NCBI GenBank assembly: GCA_938083135.1
Contig: CALLKY010000018.1
Coordinates: forward strand, 1-52,595
Direction: 5' to 3'
Source: an uncultured Alphaproteobacteria bacterium
GTDB taxonomy: Bacteria > Pseudomonadota > Alphaproteobacteria > Bin95
DNA length: 52,595 nucleotides
A model generated the notes under the pieces. It was given only the letters and a program-made list of their open reading frames with translations. It searched no databases and was not told where the DNA came from. The translations under genes were made by a program, and so were the position numbers. Below are positions 33,512-42,797 of the stretch, piece after piece; positions within the stretch are counted from its first letter, which is position 1, and every line of letters starts with the position of its first letter.

Positions 33512-34750
33512 TTACTTCGTGTGGGCTATTTCTGCTTCAAGCAGCTCACGCACTTCTGCGCGATAAGCCCGGTACCAATCGGTGTTAGGCTTGTAGCCGT
33601 CTTTGGTCGCCTGGAAGATACGAACCCAGCCGCCGCCTTCGTGGTCCTTACGGGTGATCTGCAGCGGGGGCAGAAGGCCACCGAGCGTGTAGTCTTTGAT
33701 CTCGTAGAAACCGTCACGAACGTCGGTGCCAGTAATGTCAGCACTGCCTTTGGCTTTCACAGCATTCTCGATTGCCGCCAGATGGACAGCCGCCTGGAAT
33801 ACGCCGCGATTGTAGTAGGCGGTGTACTGCATTGCGTCGGGTTCTTCCTTGCCCTGCGCTTTGTACATATCGCGGATCTCCTGAAGAACAGGATAGTCCG
33901 AGCCCACACCAGCGAAGTGCATGGTGTTGTAGCCTTCAGCAGCTTCCCAGCCGCCAGAAGCGATGATGTCACCTTCAGACCCGGCCCAAACAAAGCCAAC
34001 GACCTTGTTTAGTGGATAGCCAGCGCGCTTGAATTCTTTCAAGGACACCGATGGCGCACGACCAAACAGATGGCTGATGACGAAGTCAGCACGGAAACGA
34101 CGGGTGATGTCGAGAATCTGCGGGCCCATTTCAACGCCAGGAGGCGGCACGGCGAATGTGCGATAGGTGAAGCCTTCTTTCGGGGCCAGCTTTTCTAGAA
34201 TGGGAATGCCTTCGCGCCCTGCTGGGTTATCATAGAAGATATACGCGATCTTCTTGCCCTTCAGGCTCCCGCCAAGCTGGTCTTTGGCGAACTGAACTGC
34301 GGCTGCTGACTGTGAGTAGTAGCTTGCAGCAATGGGGAACATATACGGATAGCGTTCGCCGTTGCCAGCCAATGCCGTGCCGAAGCCAGCGGAGGTGCCA
34401 GGGATCTTGTCTTCCGCCATTTTCTGAACGAGCGCAAAGACCATCGGCGTACCGTATGGCGATACCAGAACTGCGTTCTGTGTTTTGAACTTCTGATAGG
34501 CTTCAACTGCCGGCGGCACTTTGTACTCGTGGTCAATTTCGTTGACGATGACCTTATTGCCCATGATACCGCCCTTGCTGTTCACAAGGTTCACGTAGTC
34601 ATGGTAGCCAGGGCAAAGTGCGGTGCCGGTAACGGAAGTTGGGCCGGTCCGGTCGCACATAAAGCCGATGACGAGGTCTTTCGCGCTCGCCGTCGACGCT
34701 ATAGCGCTTGCAGCGATCGCTGCCGCGCCAAGCGTTGTCCATATTTTCAT
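33512..34750 (-). CDS. livK: Branched-chain amino acid/aromatic acid ABC transporter substrate-binding protein
   Basis: The 412-residue periplasmic protein has a signal peptide (about 1-23, cleaving after SASA) and a type 1 periplasmic binding fold: IGFMCDRTGPTSVTGTALC at the N-terminus, then VKIAYIFYDNPAGREG-like core and a C-terminal lobe. The ligand is unknown; the context of an acyl-CoA ligase and a BadI-like enzyme points to a carboxylic acid rather than an amino acid. GGGAGG lies eight bases before ATG. It lies within the operon, 44 bases after livM. Confidence 0.93.
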   Translation of the reverse strand: MKIWTTLGAAAIAASAIASTASAKDLVIGFMCDRTGPTSVTGTALCPGYHDYVNLVNSKGGIMGNKVIVNEIDHEYKVPPAVEAYQKFKTQNAVLVSPYGTPMVFALVQKMAEDKIPGTSAGFGTALAGNGERYPYMFPIAASYYSQSAAAVQFAKDQLGGSLKGKKIAYIFYDNPAGREGIPILEKLAPKEGFTYRTFAVPPPGVEMGPQILDITRRFRADFVISHLFGRAPSVSLKEFKRAGYPLNKVVGFVWAGSEGDIIASGGWEAAEGYNTMHFAGVGSDYPVLQEIRDMYKAQGKEEPDAMQYTAYYNRGVFQAAVHLAAIENAVKAKGSADITGTDVRDGFYEIKDYTLGGLLPPLQITRKDHEGGGWVRIFQATKDGYKPNTDWYRAYRAEVRELLEAEIAHTK

Positions 34751-34794
34751 TGTTATTTCCTCCCGTTGTTAAGTCCTCTACCGGCGATCCTTCG

Positions 34795-35862
34795 CTAGTA
34801 GGAGAACGGCCAGACCCGGAAGTAATTCCGGATGTTAATCCACAAGCGATTGAGGCCTTCGGGTTCCATGATCAGGAATATAATGATCAGTGAACCGAAC
34901 ACGATCAGCCGCATCTGCGATATGATAGAGGCGAGGGCTTCGGGCTCTAGGAAGAGTGAGCCGACATTCTCCATGAACAGCCGGATGCCGATGGGCAGAA
35001 GCGTGATGAAGAATGCGCCCAGCACCGAGCCCAGGATTGAGCCGAGGCCGCCAATAATGATCATCGCCAGATAGTCGATGGATACGACCAGCGTAAACTG
35101 CTCGTAAGAGGCGATGCCAAGGTAGTAGGTATATAGAACGCCCGTAACGCCTGCATAAAACGATGAAATACCAAAGGCATACAGCTTGTACTTAAACACA
35201 CTGATGCCAATAATTTCTGCCGCGATATCCTGGTCTCGAATAGCGATGAAGGCGCGCCCGATCCGGCTCCGGATGAGATTCTGGGTGCAGACAATGGCAA
35301 TCGCTGCAATGGTCACCAGGAACATATAGAGCTCAACCGCCTGATCCAATTTCCAGCCCAAGATGGTTGGGCGGTCAATCTCGATGGAGGCTTGAACGCC
35401 GCCAGAAATCGACGGGGAATGGTTGATAATCCACTCAATGATAAACTGTGCAGCAAGCGTGGCGATGGCGAGATAGATGCCCTTAATGCGCAGGCTCGGG
35501 ATGCCAACGACAAGCCCGATCGCGGCGGCCATTAAGCCACCGGCAGGCAGGGTTAGCAGGAACGGCATATCCAGCTTGGTAACAAGGTTGGCAGCGGTAT
35601 AGGCACCGACAGACATAAAGGCAGCGTGGCCAATGGAAAGCTGGCCTGCGTATCCGACCAGGATATTGAGCCCAAGTGCGCCGACAACAGCAATGGCAAC
35701 CAAGCTCAGCAAGGTAAGCTGATACTCGCCTAATAGAAGCGGGGCGGCGACAAAGAAAAGCAGCACCATCAGTCCGACTGAAAACCGCGAAATAGGCAGC
35801 GCGTAGAGCGTCATATCCCGCTTATAGTCAGTCTTGTACTCGCCTGATTCCCGATAAAACAT
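34795..35862 (-). CDS. livM: ABC transporter permease LivM
   Basis: The 355-residue integral membrane protein has about nine to ten hydrophobic helices and the family motifs LNILVGYAGQLSIGHAAFMSVGAY (about 83-107) and SIDYLAMIIIGGLGSILGSVLGAFF, where the glycine-rich segment contacts the ATPases. The start ATG is four bases after the livH stop (TAG), so translation is likely coupled. An N-terminal 18-residue extension (MFYRESGEYKTDYKRDMT) precedes the first helix. Confidence 0.95.
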   Translation of the reverse strand: MFYRESGEYKTDYKRDMTLYALPISRFSVGLMVLLFFVAAPLLLGEYQLTLLSLVAIAVVGALGLNILVGYAGQLSIGHAAFMSVGAYTAANLVTKLDMPFLLTLPAGGLMAAAIGLVVGIPSLRIKGIYLAIATLAAQFIIEWIINHSPSISGGVQASIEIDRPTILGWKLDQAVELYMFLVTIAAIAIVCTQNLIRSRIGRAFIAIRDQDIAAEIIGISVFKYKLYAFGISSFYAGVTGVLYTYYLGIASYEQFTLVVSIDYLAMIIIGGLGSILGSVLGAFFITLLPIGIRLFMENVGSLFLEPEALASIISQMRLIVFGSLIIIFLIMEPEGLNRLWINIRNYFRVWPFSY

Positions 35863-35866
35863 CGAC

Positions 35867-36763
35867 CTAGATCCTCTCGATCAATTTACGGCCGAATAGT
35901 CCATACGGTCTTATCATGAGCATTATGATCATCAGGACATAAGGTGCGAAATCCTTCGTGCCGCCGCCGACATAGGGGTCGATAAATCCAGAGGCCAGCG
36001 CCTCGACCAGGCCGATGATAATGCCGCCGACGATAACGCCGATAATCGAGTCGAGGCCGCCCAGGATCACAACTGGGAACACTTTCAGGCCGACCAGGGC
36101 AAGCTGCGTATCAACACCACTCATGCTGCCCCAAAGCACCCCGCCCAGCATCGCGACGACGCCAGCCATGACCCAGGCCAGCGCGAAATATTTCTCAACG
36201 TTGATGCCCATGGCGGAGGACACTTGATGGCTATCCGCGACGGCGCGCATGGCAACGCCTTTACGGGTCTTCAGGAAGAACCACCCAAACCCCAGCAGAA
36301 AGAGGATACTGACGCCTGCACCAACCAGCTGAATCGGGGAGAAGAAGAAGGGGCCGAAAATCACTGGGGAATCGGGAATTGGCAGCTCCAGCCCACGTGG
36401 CGCAGAGCCAAACACCATCGGCCCGAACCCGCGTAAAATCGCCGCCAGGCCAATCGTCGCCATGATGATAGACACAATTGGGCGACCAATAAGTGGCCTT
36501 AGAACAACGCGTTCCAGGCCAATATTAAACAGAACCATGAAGACGAGGCCTGCGAACAAGGCCAACCAAAGCGGGAAGCCATAAGCGTCACTAGCCAGAG
36601 CAGCGATCACAATGCCAGCGATCATGACAAATTCGCCCTGGGCGAAGTTGATCGCATCTGTCGCCTTGTAGATCAGCACAAACCCAAGTGCGACCAGCGA
36701 GTACATCAGCCCATTGGCAACGCCTTGACCGGCGAGCTCAATGGCAAAGGGTAAATCACCCAT
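35867..36763 (-). CDS. livH: ABC transporter permease LivH
   Basis: The 298-residue membrane protein shows the LivH signatures GVANGLMYSLVALGFVLIYKATDAINFAQGEFVMI (about 14-48) and FPVVILGGLDSIIGVIVGGIIIG. About eight hydrophobic helices are present. The ribosome binding site GGGAG lies seven bases before ATG. It follows the acyl-CoA ligase after 11 bases and precedes livM after four. Confidence 0.96.
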   Translation of the reverse strand: MGDLPFAIELAGQGVANGLMYSLVALGFVLIYKATDAINFAQGEFVMIAGIVIAALASDAYGFPLWLALFAGLVFMVLFNIGLERVVLRPLIGRPIVSIIMATIGLAAILRGFGPMVFGSAPRGLELPIPDSPVIFGPFFFSPIQLVGAGVSILFLLGFGWFFLKTRKGVAMRAVADSHQVSSAMGINVEKYFALAWVMAGVVAMLGGVLWGSMSGVDTQLALVGLKVFPVVILGGLDSIIGVIVGGIIIGLVEALASGFIDPYVGGGTKDFAPYVLMIIMLMIRPYGLFGRKLIERI

Positions 36764-36774
36764 CCTAAATCTCC

Positions 36775-38664
36775 CTAAGCCGCATCTTGGATGGAAAGGC
36801 GCATATCGACATGGCTTTTCCGTCCATCTTCAAATGTCACTTCTGCGCGCAGATCGACTGCATCCTGGCCGCCATAAAAGGCGTCAATCACGCCTGCATA
36901 ATGTTCGGCGATGTAGCCTCGGCGCAGCTTTCGTGTCCGGGTAATTTCCGCATCATCAGCATCAAAATCTTTGCCAAGGAGCAGAAATCGTTTGATCTGT
37001 AAGGCGTCTGGCAGTGTCCGGTTAATTCGGGTGACTTCATCACTGATGAGCTGGCGCACTTCGTCCTTCTGCGCCAAATCAAGGTAATTGGTGTAGGGCA
37101 GGGCTTTGCGTTCAGCCCATTTCCCAACGGTGTTGAAATCAATTGCGATCATCGCGCAGACATGCGGCCGTTCATGACCGAAGGAGATTGCTTCGCTGAT
37201 ATAGGCACTATATTTCAGCTTGTTTTCAACGAATTGCGGCGCAAACGCAGAGCCATCGGTGAGCTTGCCGACATCTTTGGCGCGATCAATGATGGTGAGT
37301 TCACCATCAGGGTCCAGCACGCCAGCGTCGCCAGTTTTGAACCATTCGCCGTCAACGAAGGCATCTTTTGTCGCTTCCTCGTTCTTGTAGTAGCCCTTGA
37401 AGACGCCGTCGCTTTTCACGAGCACTTCGCCACTTTCGGCGATGCGGACCTGGATGCCGTCGCAAGCTTTGCCAACGGTGTCTGGATTGGCATTGGTATT
37501 CGATTGAATAGAGCCCAACCCGCTGATTTCCGTGGAGCCATAAACTTGCTTCAGGTTAACCCCGAAGGCGCGGAAAAAGCGGAATGTATCTGGGCCGAGC
37601 GGCGCACCGCCCGTGAGCGCCCAGCGCGAGCGGCGAAGACCAAATTGATCCCGAACCGGCGCATACACAAGGTATTCGCCAAGGAACTGCATGAATTTGT
37701 CGCCGCCTGAAAGCGTCTCGCCTTCCTCTTCCTTGCGCCGATATTCGATCGCTGCATCTTTGAATTTATTGAAAACTGCCCGCTTTATGCCAGACAGGTC
37801 TTCAGCCTTAACTTGGATTTCGGAAAGGATGCTTTCCCAAACACGGGGCGCTGCGATCAGGCCCGTTGGACCTAACTCGCGGAGATCGCGCTGTAGGGTT
37901 TCTGGGCTTTCGGGGCAGTTCGTAGAGGCACCTGTCAGAATGCTGGTCACGACACTGTAGGTCGCGTCGCCAACCCAGGCCATTGGCAAATAGGAGATGA
38001 AGTCGTCCGTCTCCCGAACGTCTTCAACTGCCGTAAACGCGCGCCCGACACACAGCATATTGCTATGGGAAAGCATAACGCCTTTGGGCCGTCCGGTGGT
38101 GCCAGAGGTGTAGCACATATAAGCGATGGTATCGGAAGTGATCGCCCGGACATCGCTTTCATAGGATGCGCTATCGGCAGACTTTCCAAGCTCCTGAATG
38201 CTATCGAAGGATTTCAGCAGCGGTTCTTCATATTCGCCAAGCCCACGACCATCGTCATAGATGATGCCTTTCAGGCCAGGAAGCTGATCGATGATGGAGA
38301 GAATTTTGTCCACCTGTTCCTGATCTTCAGTGACAACGAATGACGTGTCTGCGTCCGCAAGCACGTAAGCCAGTTCGGACGCGATTGAGTCTTGAAAGAC
38401 TGGTACTGCTGCGCCGCCCAAAGCTTGCGCCGCAATTTGCGCCCAATAAAGGCGCGGGCGGTTGTCACCAATCACGCTCAGCTTGTCGCCGAGCCCGAAA
38501 CCCATGGATTTCAGCCCAAGGGCGAAATGGCGAACCTCAGCTTCGTAATCAGCCCAGGTGTAAGTCTGCCAGATGCCGTGGAACTTCTCACGCATGGCGG
38601 GCTTGTCGCTGCGGTTCTTAGCGTTGTCCAGAACTGCGGCTGGAATGGATTGCGCATCAGACAT
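36775..38664 (-). CDS. AMP-dependent acyl-CoA synthetase (long-chain or aromatic acid CoA ligase type)
   Basis: The 629-residue ANL-superfamily enzyme activates a carboxylic acid to an acyl-CoA via an acyl-AMP. The adenylate motif YTSGTTGRPKG (about 193-203) and the later GSTEISG, WFKTGDAGVLDPDG and RAKDVGKL segments are present. It is the FadD15/COG1022 kind rather than a small benzoate-CoA ligase. The frame is open a further 56 codons upstream, but homologous sequence begins at MSDAQS (ATG 38662-38664). It sits between livG and livH, so the imported acid is probably trapped as a CoA ester. The substrate is not predictable from sequence. Confidence 0.92.
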   Translation of the reverse strand: MSDAQSIPAAVLDNAKNRSDKPAMREKFHGIWQTYTWADYEAEVRHFALGLKSMGFGLGDKLSVIGDNRPRLYWAQIAAQALGGAAVPVFQDSIASELAYVLADADTSFVVTEDQEQVDKILSIIDQLPGLKGIIYDDGRGLGEYEEPLLKSFDSIQELGKSADSASYESDVRAITSDTIAYMCYTSGTTGRPKGVMLSHSNMLCVGRAFTAVEDVRETDDFISYLPMAWVGDATYSVVTSILTGASTNCPESPETLQRDLRELGPTGLIAAPRVWESILSEIQVKAEDLSGIKRAVFNKFKDAAIEYRRKEEEGETLSGGDKFMQFLGEYLVYAPVRDQFGLRRSRWALTGGAPLGPDTFRFFRAFGVNLKQVYGSTEISGLGSIQSNTNANPDTVGKACDGIQVRIAESGEVLVKSDGVFKGYYKNEEATKDAFVDGEWFKTGDAGVLDPDGELTIIDRAKDVGKLTDGSAFAPQFVENKLKYSAYISEAISFGHERPHVCAMIAIDFNTVGKWAERKALPYTNYLDLAQKDEVRQLISDEVTRINRTLPDALQIKRFLLLGKDFDADDAEITRTRKLRRGYIAEHYAGVIDAFYGGQDAVDLRAEVTFEDGRKSHVDMRLSIQDAA

Positions 38665-38680
38665 GGATTGTGCTGGCTCC

Positions 38681-39487
38681 CTAGTCTTGCAGATGCGAGG
38701 CGCCGAGATAGGCGCGGATAACGGCTGGATCAGCCTTGACGACGTCTGGCGTGCCGTCAGCAATTTTTTCGCCTTGGTCCAGTACGACGATGTGATCTGA
38801 AATATCCATGACGACGCCCATGTCATGCTCAATCAGTACGATGGTGGTGCCGAATTCGGCATTCACATCAAGGACATAGCGCACCATGTCTTCTTTCTCT
38901 TCCTGGTTCATGCCGGCCATCGGCTCGTCCAGGAGCAGGAGAGTGGGGTCGAGCGCTAAGGCGCGGCCTAGCTCCACACGCTTTTGCAAGCCGTATGCAA
39001 GTTCGCCGGTGGTCATACGCCTGAGGTCGGTGATGCGCAGGAAGTCGATAATCTCTTCCGCCCGTTTGCGGTGCTCGACTTCTTCCTTCTGTGCCGCACC
39101 CCAATAAAGGATCGAGCTGAGGATGCCAGATTTCATGCGGACATGACGCCCGAGCATTAAGTTGTCGAGAACGGTGAGTCCGTGGAAAAGTGCGATATTC
39201 TGGAAAGTTCGGGCGATGCCTTGCTCTGCGATCTGGCTAGGACGCTTGCCGATCAGCTCTGTGCCATCAAACGTGATGGAGCCCTGATCGGCCTTGTAGA
39301 AGCCGCTGATCATATTGACGAGGGAGGTCTTGCCAGCACCATTCGGGCCGATGATCGAAAAGATCGATCCGCGCTCTACATCCAGGCTGACCTCCTTCAC
39401 GGCTTGGACGCCACCAAAACTCTTGGCCACGCTACGCACGCTCAGGATCGCATCGGATTCGCCGCCGCCATTGCTCACGTCGAGCAT
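38681..39487 (-). CDS. livG: ABC transporter ATP-binding protein LivG
   Basis: The 268-residue ATPase has Walker A IIGPNGAGKTSLVNM (about 43-57), signature LAYGLQKRVELGRALA, Walker B LLLLDEPMAGMN and an H-loop VLIEHDM. It starts with an N-terminal extension (MLDVSNGGGES) before the ILSVRSVAKSFGG core. ATG 39485-39487 follows GGGAGG by seven bases; a TTG at 39490 is a less likely start. It is the first gene of the liv operon and lies 118 bases downstream of the flavoprotein gene. Confidence 0.95.
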   Translation of the reverse strand: MLDVSNGGGESDAILSVRSVAKSFGGVQAVKEVSLDVERGSIFSIIGPNGAGKTSLVNMISGFYKADQGSITFDGTELIGKRPSQIAEQGIARTFQNIALFHGLTVLDNLMLGRHVRMKSGILSSILYWGAAQKEEVEHRKRAEEIIDFLRITDLRRMTTGELAYGLQKRVELGRALALDPTLLLLDEPMAGMNQEEKEDMVRYVLDVNAEFGTTIVLIEHDMGVVMDISDHIVVLDQGEKIADGTPDVVKADPAVIRAYLGASHLQD

Positions 39488-39608
39488 CAAGCGTCCTCCC
39501 TGTAAATCTTCAGCCAGCGTCTAGCGCGCTGTTTTGCTTGGGAGGAAGGTTAGGACGATCTGTCGCAATCGCGCAAGCGACTTTATTTAGGAAAAGTAAA
39601 TGAGCCAA

Positions 39609-41033
39609 TTAACCAAGTTTAGACAATAACTTAACCAGCCATTTTGTTCGGTCGCTAAATAGTTTTGGCGTGTAATACCCACCCGCAGCGCGCTTCGAAG
39701 CCTCTGCCCGTGTTGGATAAGGGAAGACGGACTGCGCAACGCTACTGATCTTGGCCTTTTGGCCTGTCAACATTGCCCAAGTGCCTATCATTTCGCCTGC
39801 GGCGTAGCCGACAATAGATGCTCCAAGTATGCGTCCATTCTTGGCTGTCATTACTTTCATAAAACCGTCTGTGCGTCGCTCAGATTGGGCGCGATCATTC
39901 TCTGCGAAATCCCAATGCAAGACACGAATATCATCTCCATTTTGCGCACGCGCCTGGGCTTCTGTCAGGCCAACTTGCGCCAATTCCGGATCGCTATATG
40001 TGACCCACGGAATGGCATAATGCTTCGCACTTACAGGCAGGCGGAACAGGACGTTCTGGATGACGATGCCAGCGTGATATCCAGCGACGTGGGTGAACTG
40101 CAATTTTCCTGCAGCATCCCCAGCGGCGTACACACGCTTGTTTGTCGTGCTCCTCAGGCGCTTATTGACGACAACGCCGCGCCGGTCTCGCTCGACGCCA
40201 CCTGCTTCAAGGTCCAGCCCATCAAGGTTCGGCGCGCGACCAGCAGCGACCAGCAGGTGGCTTCCCGTCACCTGCTCGCCGCCTTTTAGGGTGACCACAT
40301 AGTCTTCGCCGCGCATGGCGACGGATTCGGCCATCGCCTGTTCCTTGATCTCGATGCCTTCGGCCCGCAGCTGCTTCATAACCACGGCCACGAGATCAGG
40401 GTCATCATTGGAGAGAGCAGTGTTGCCCTCCAGCACAACAACATCTGCGCCTAACCGCCGATGTGCCTGCGCCATCTCAATCCCAATCGGTCCACCGCCA
40501 ATAATGATCAGCTTTGACGGCAACACTTCGTTATCAAACAGAGTTTCATTGGTGAGATATGGTATGTCTGCCAGCCCGGGAATGGGCGGGGCTACAGGTG
40601 CTGATCCGGTCGCGATGACAATGCGGCGCGGTCGGATCACATGATCGCCTGCGACGATGGTGTCCTTGTCTTTAAACCGGGCTTCTTCCCGGATTACGTG
40701 GACGCCAAGGCCTTCAAATCGCTCCTGACTATCCACTGGTGCAATGGTAGCGATAACGCCGTGGACATGGGCCATGACGGCTTTGAAATCGACTTCCGGC
40801 TCCACGCCAGCAATACCGAATTTAGCACCATTACGAAGCGTTTCGGCTTGTTTGCCAGCGGCCAATAGCGCTTTCGAGGGCACACAGCCATAATTAAGGC
40901 AATCCCCGCCCATTTCACCGCGCTCGATCAGAACAACAGTGGCTCCCATTTGGACAGCGCCAGCCGCAATGGAAAGGCCGGCAGAACCGGCCCCGATAAT
41001 GCAAAGATCGGGAGTGAGATCAGAAGTCGCCAT
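39609..41033 (-). CDS. FAD-dependent pyridine nucleotide-disulfide oxidoreductase (mercuric reductase/lipoamide dehydrogenase-like)
   Basis: The 474-residue protein has FAD binding GAGSAGLSIAAGAV (14-27), the redox pair C45/C50 in GGDCLNYGCVPSKALL, an NAD(P) loop IIGGGPIGIEMAQA and the C-terminal FAD loop VYAAGDAAG. The dimer-interface segment normally carrying the catalytic His (HPT or HPYPT) reads QSVFPYPTRAE, so a Phe replaces the His; related uncharacterised paralogues also have PYPT without His. It therefore resembles merA-like paralogues without the N-terminal HMA domain and probably is not classical E3. Flanking genes give no substrate. Confidence 0.9.
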   Translation of the reverse strand: MATSDLTPDLCIIGAGSAGLSIAAGAVQMGATVVLIERGEMGGDCLNYGCVPSKALLAAGKQAETLRNGAKFGIAGVEPEVDFKAVMAHVHGVIATIAPVDSQERFEGLGVHVIREEARFKDKDTIVAGDHVIRPRRIVIATGSAPVAPPIPGLADIPYLTNETLFDNEVLPSKLIIIGGGPIGIEMAQAHRRLGADVVVLEGNTALSNDDPDLVAVVMKQLRAEGIEIKEQAMAESVAMRGEDYVVTLKGGEQVTGSHLLVAAGRAPNLDGLDLEAGGVERDRRGVVVNKRLRSTTNKRVYAAGDAAGKLQFTHVAGYHAGIVIQNVLFRLPVSAKHYAIPWVTYSDPELAQVGLTEAQARAQNGDDIRVLHWDFAENDRAQSERRTDGFMKVMTAKNGRILGASIVGYAAGEMIGTWAMLTGQKAKISSVAQSVFPYPTRAEASKRAAGGYYTPKLFSDRTKWLVKLLSKLG

Positions 41034-41114
41034 GTTGCTCAGCCTTTCATGCGGATGCTGAACAACATGGCGGTTCTTTGGCTAAACGCCAGTCACACTC
41101 GCGCGAGCGGGCGC

Positions 41115-42677
41115 TTACATGACGAGTTCGATGAGATATGGACCGTCGCTGGCGAGGCCGTGGTTAAGCGCGCGGATCAGCTCATCGCAGTCCGTCGCAC
41201 GGCTAGATTCGACGCCTAGGCTCTTTGCCATGCTGGTCCAATCTATGGTCGGACGATCGAGAGTCAGCATGTCTACCGCACGCGGGCCTGGGTTTTGAAC
41301 GCCAACATTTGTCAGCTCACCCTGTAGGATCCGGTAAGCACGGTTTGCAAACACGATAATGGTGACATCCAGGTTTTCGCGCGCCATCGTCCAGAGTGAC
41401 TGCATTGTGTACATGCCGCTACCATCACCTTCGAGCGTCACGACTTTGCGATCTGGCGCTGCGACTGCAGCACCCACGGATACAGGCATGGCGTAGCCAA
41501 TGGAGCCGCCCATGCCGTTCAGCCAGCAGTGCGCCGGAGCGCCAGCTGTTAGCGGGAAGAAACCGCGGCCAGACGTTACAGACTCATCCACAACAATGGC
41601 GTTCTCCGGCAAGAGCGCGCCGAGGACGGCTGCAATCTTATCCAGTGTGATTTCGCCGCCAGGGGCTTCTGGTCGTGCGAGATCAGCCATATGGGCCGGC
41701 GCTTCGTTCAAGCAGCCGAGTTCTGCGGCCAGTGCTTCAAGTGCACCTTCAAGGTCCATGTCCACGGTTGCCAGCTTCGTGATCTGGCATCCTTCCGGCG
41801 TCAGCACGCTTGGCTTGTTAGGGTATGCAAAGAAAGCAACGGGCTGCTTGGCACCGCAAAGCACCATATGCGTCACGTCCTTCAAAACGCCAAGCGCCAT
41901 TTCAACCACATATGGCACGCGTTCAATCTTCACGCGGCCAGCACCACGTTGCAGGCGAGCGTTCTGGCCTTCAGAGAGCAAGCGGCAGCCTGTCTTGGCT
42001 GAAATCCGGCCTGCCAAATTCAGTGTGCTCTCCCGCAGGGCGACATTGCCGAGCATCAGCATGCCGCCTGATCCAGCGGCAGTCAGCGCTTTTGCAGCAG
42101 CGACAACAGCGTCCTTGTCTACAGAAGCACGCGGGGCAGGTGCGTTGGCAGTCACTGGGGTGCCGCCTGCATTCCAGGCCGTATCGGCAGGCAGGATCAA
42201 CGTCGCAATCTGGCCAGCGCCGGTGCGGGCTACCTCAACAGCGAGCGCACCATCTGCGGCAATGCCTTCGGCTTTCGGGGAGGATTTCACCCAATTGGAC
42301 ATCGGCGCTGCGACAGCCTCAATATCAGAGGTGAGCGGCGCATCATGTTCCAGGTGATAGGTGGCATGGTCGCCAACCACATTCACAATGCCGGAGTGCG
42401 CTTTCTTTGCGTTATGCAAGTTGGCCATGCCATTCGCGAGACCTGGTCCTAAGTGCAGTAGCGTAGAGGCAGGCTTGTCGGAGAGGCGATAATAGCCATC
42501 TGCAGCGCCAGTCACGACGCCTTCAAACAATCCAAGCACACAGCGCATGCCTGGCACGCTATCGAGAGCGGCGACGAAATGCATTTCGGATGTGCCGGGG
42601 TTCGTGAAACAAACATTCACTTCACTGGCGACAAGGCTACGAACAAGGCTTTCAGCGCCATTCATGGGGGCGGTCAT
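41115..42677 (-). CDS. Thiamine diphosphate-dependent enzyme (acetolactate synthase large subunit/benzoylformate decarboxylase-like)
   Basis: The 520-residue product has the ThDP enzyme layout: N-terminal pyrimidine-binding domain with the catalytic Glu E52 (GLFEGVVTGAADGYYR), a central domain, and a C-terminal diphosphate-binding domain with the GDG-(about 27)-N motif (EGDGSGMYT...IIVFANRAY). It lacks the regulatory-subunit partner and belongs to the branch annotated as acetolactate synthase large subunit but often beside oxidoreductases. Reaction unknown; decarboxylation of a 2-keto acid is likely. It could be co-transcribed with the disulfide oxidoreductase, 81 bases downstream. Confidence 0.9.
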   Translation of the reverse strand: MTAPMNGAESLVRSLVASEVNVCFTNPGTSEMHFVAALDSVPGMRCVLGLFEGVVTGAADGYYRLSDKPASTLLHLGPGLANGMANLHNAKKAHSGIVNVVGDHATYHLEHDAPLTSDIEAVAAPMSNWVKSSPKAEGIAADGALAVEVARTGAGQIATLILPADTAWNAGGTPVTANAPAPRASVDKDAVVAAAKALTAAGSGGMLMLGNVALRESTLNLAGRISAKTGCRLLSEGQNARLQRGAGRVKIERVPYVVEMALGVLKDVTHMVLCGAKQPVAFFAYPNKPSVLTPEGCQITKLATVDMDLEGALEALAAELGCLNEAPAHMADLARPEAPGGEITLDKIAAVLGALLPENAIVVDESVTSGRGFFPLTAGAPAHCWLNGMGGSIGYAMPVSVGAAVAAPDRKVVTLEGDGSGMYTMQSLWTMARENLDVTIIVFANRAYRILQGELTNVGVQNPGPRAVDMLTLDRPTIDWTSMAKSLGVESSRATDCDELIRALNHGLASDGPYLIELVM

Positions 42678-42797
42678 AGAGCAATCCTTTGAGACGGTCT
42701 GGCTTGGTGTATTCTGGTTCGGCGATAGCTTGACGGTGGAAGCGCAAGCCCCGCAAGCTTAATCTAACTTCTGTTGCGAAACCAATCGGTGGTGATC

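Noticed and set aside
41500-42357. 285-residue plus-strand open frame
   Set aside because: Antisense to the ThDP enzyme, Ser/Ala-rich, with no start signal.
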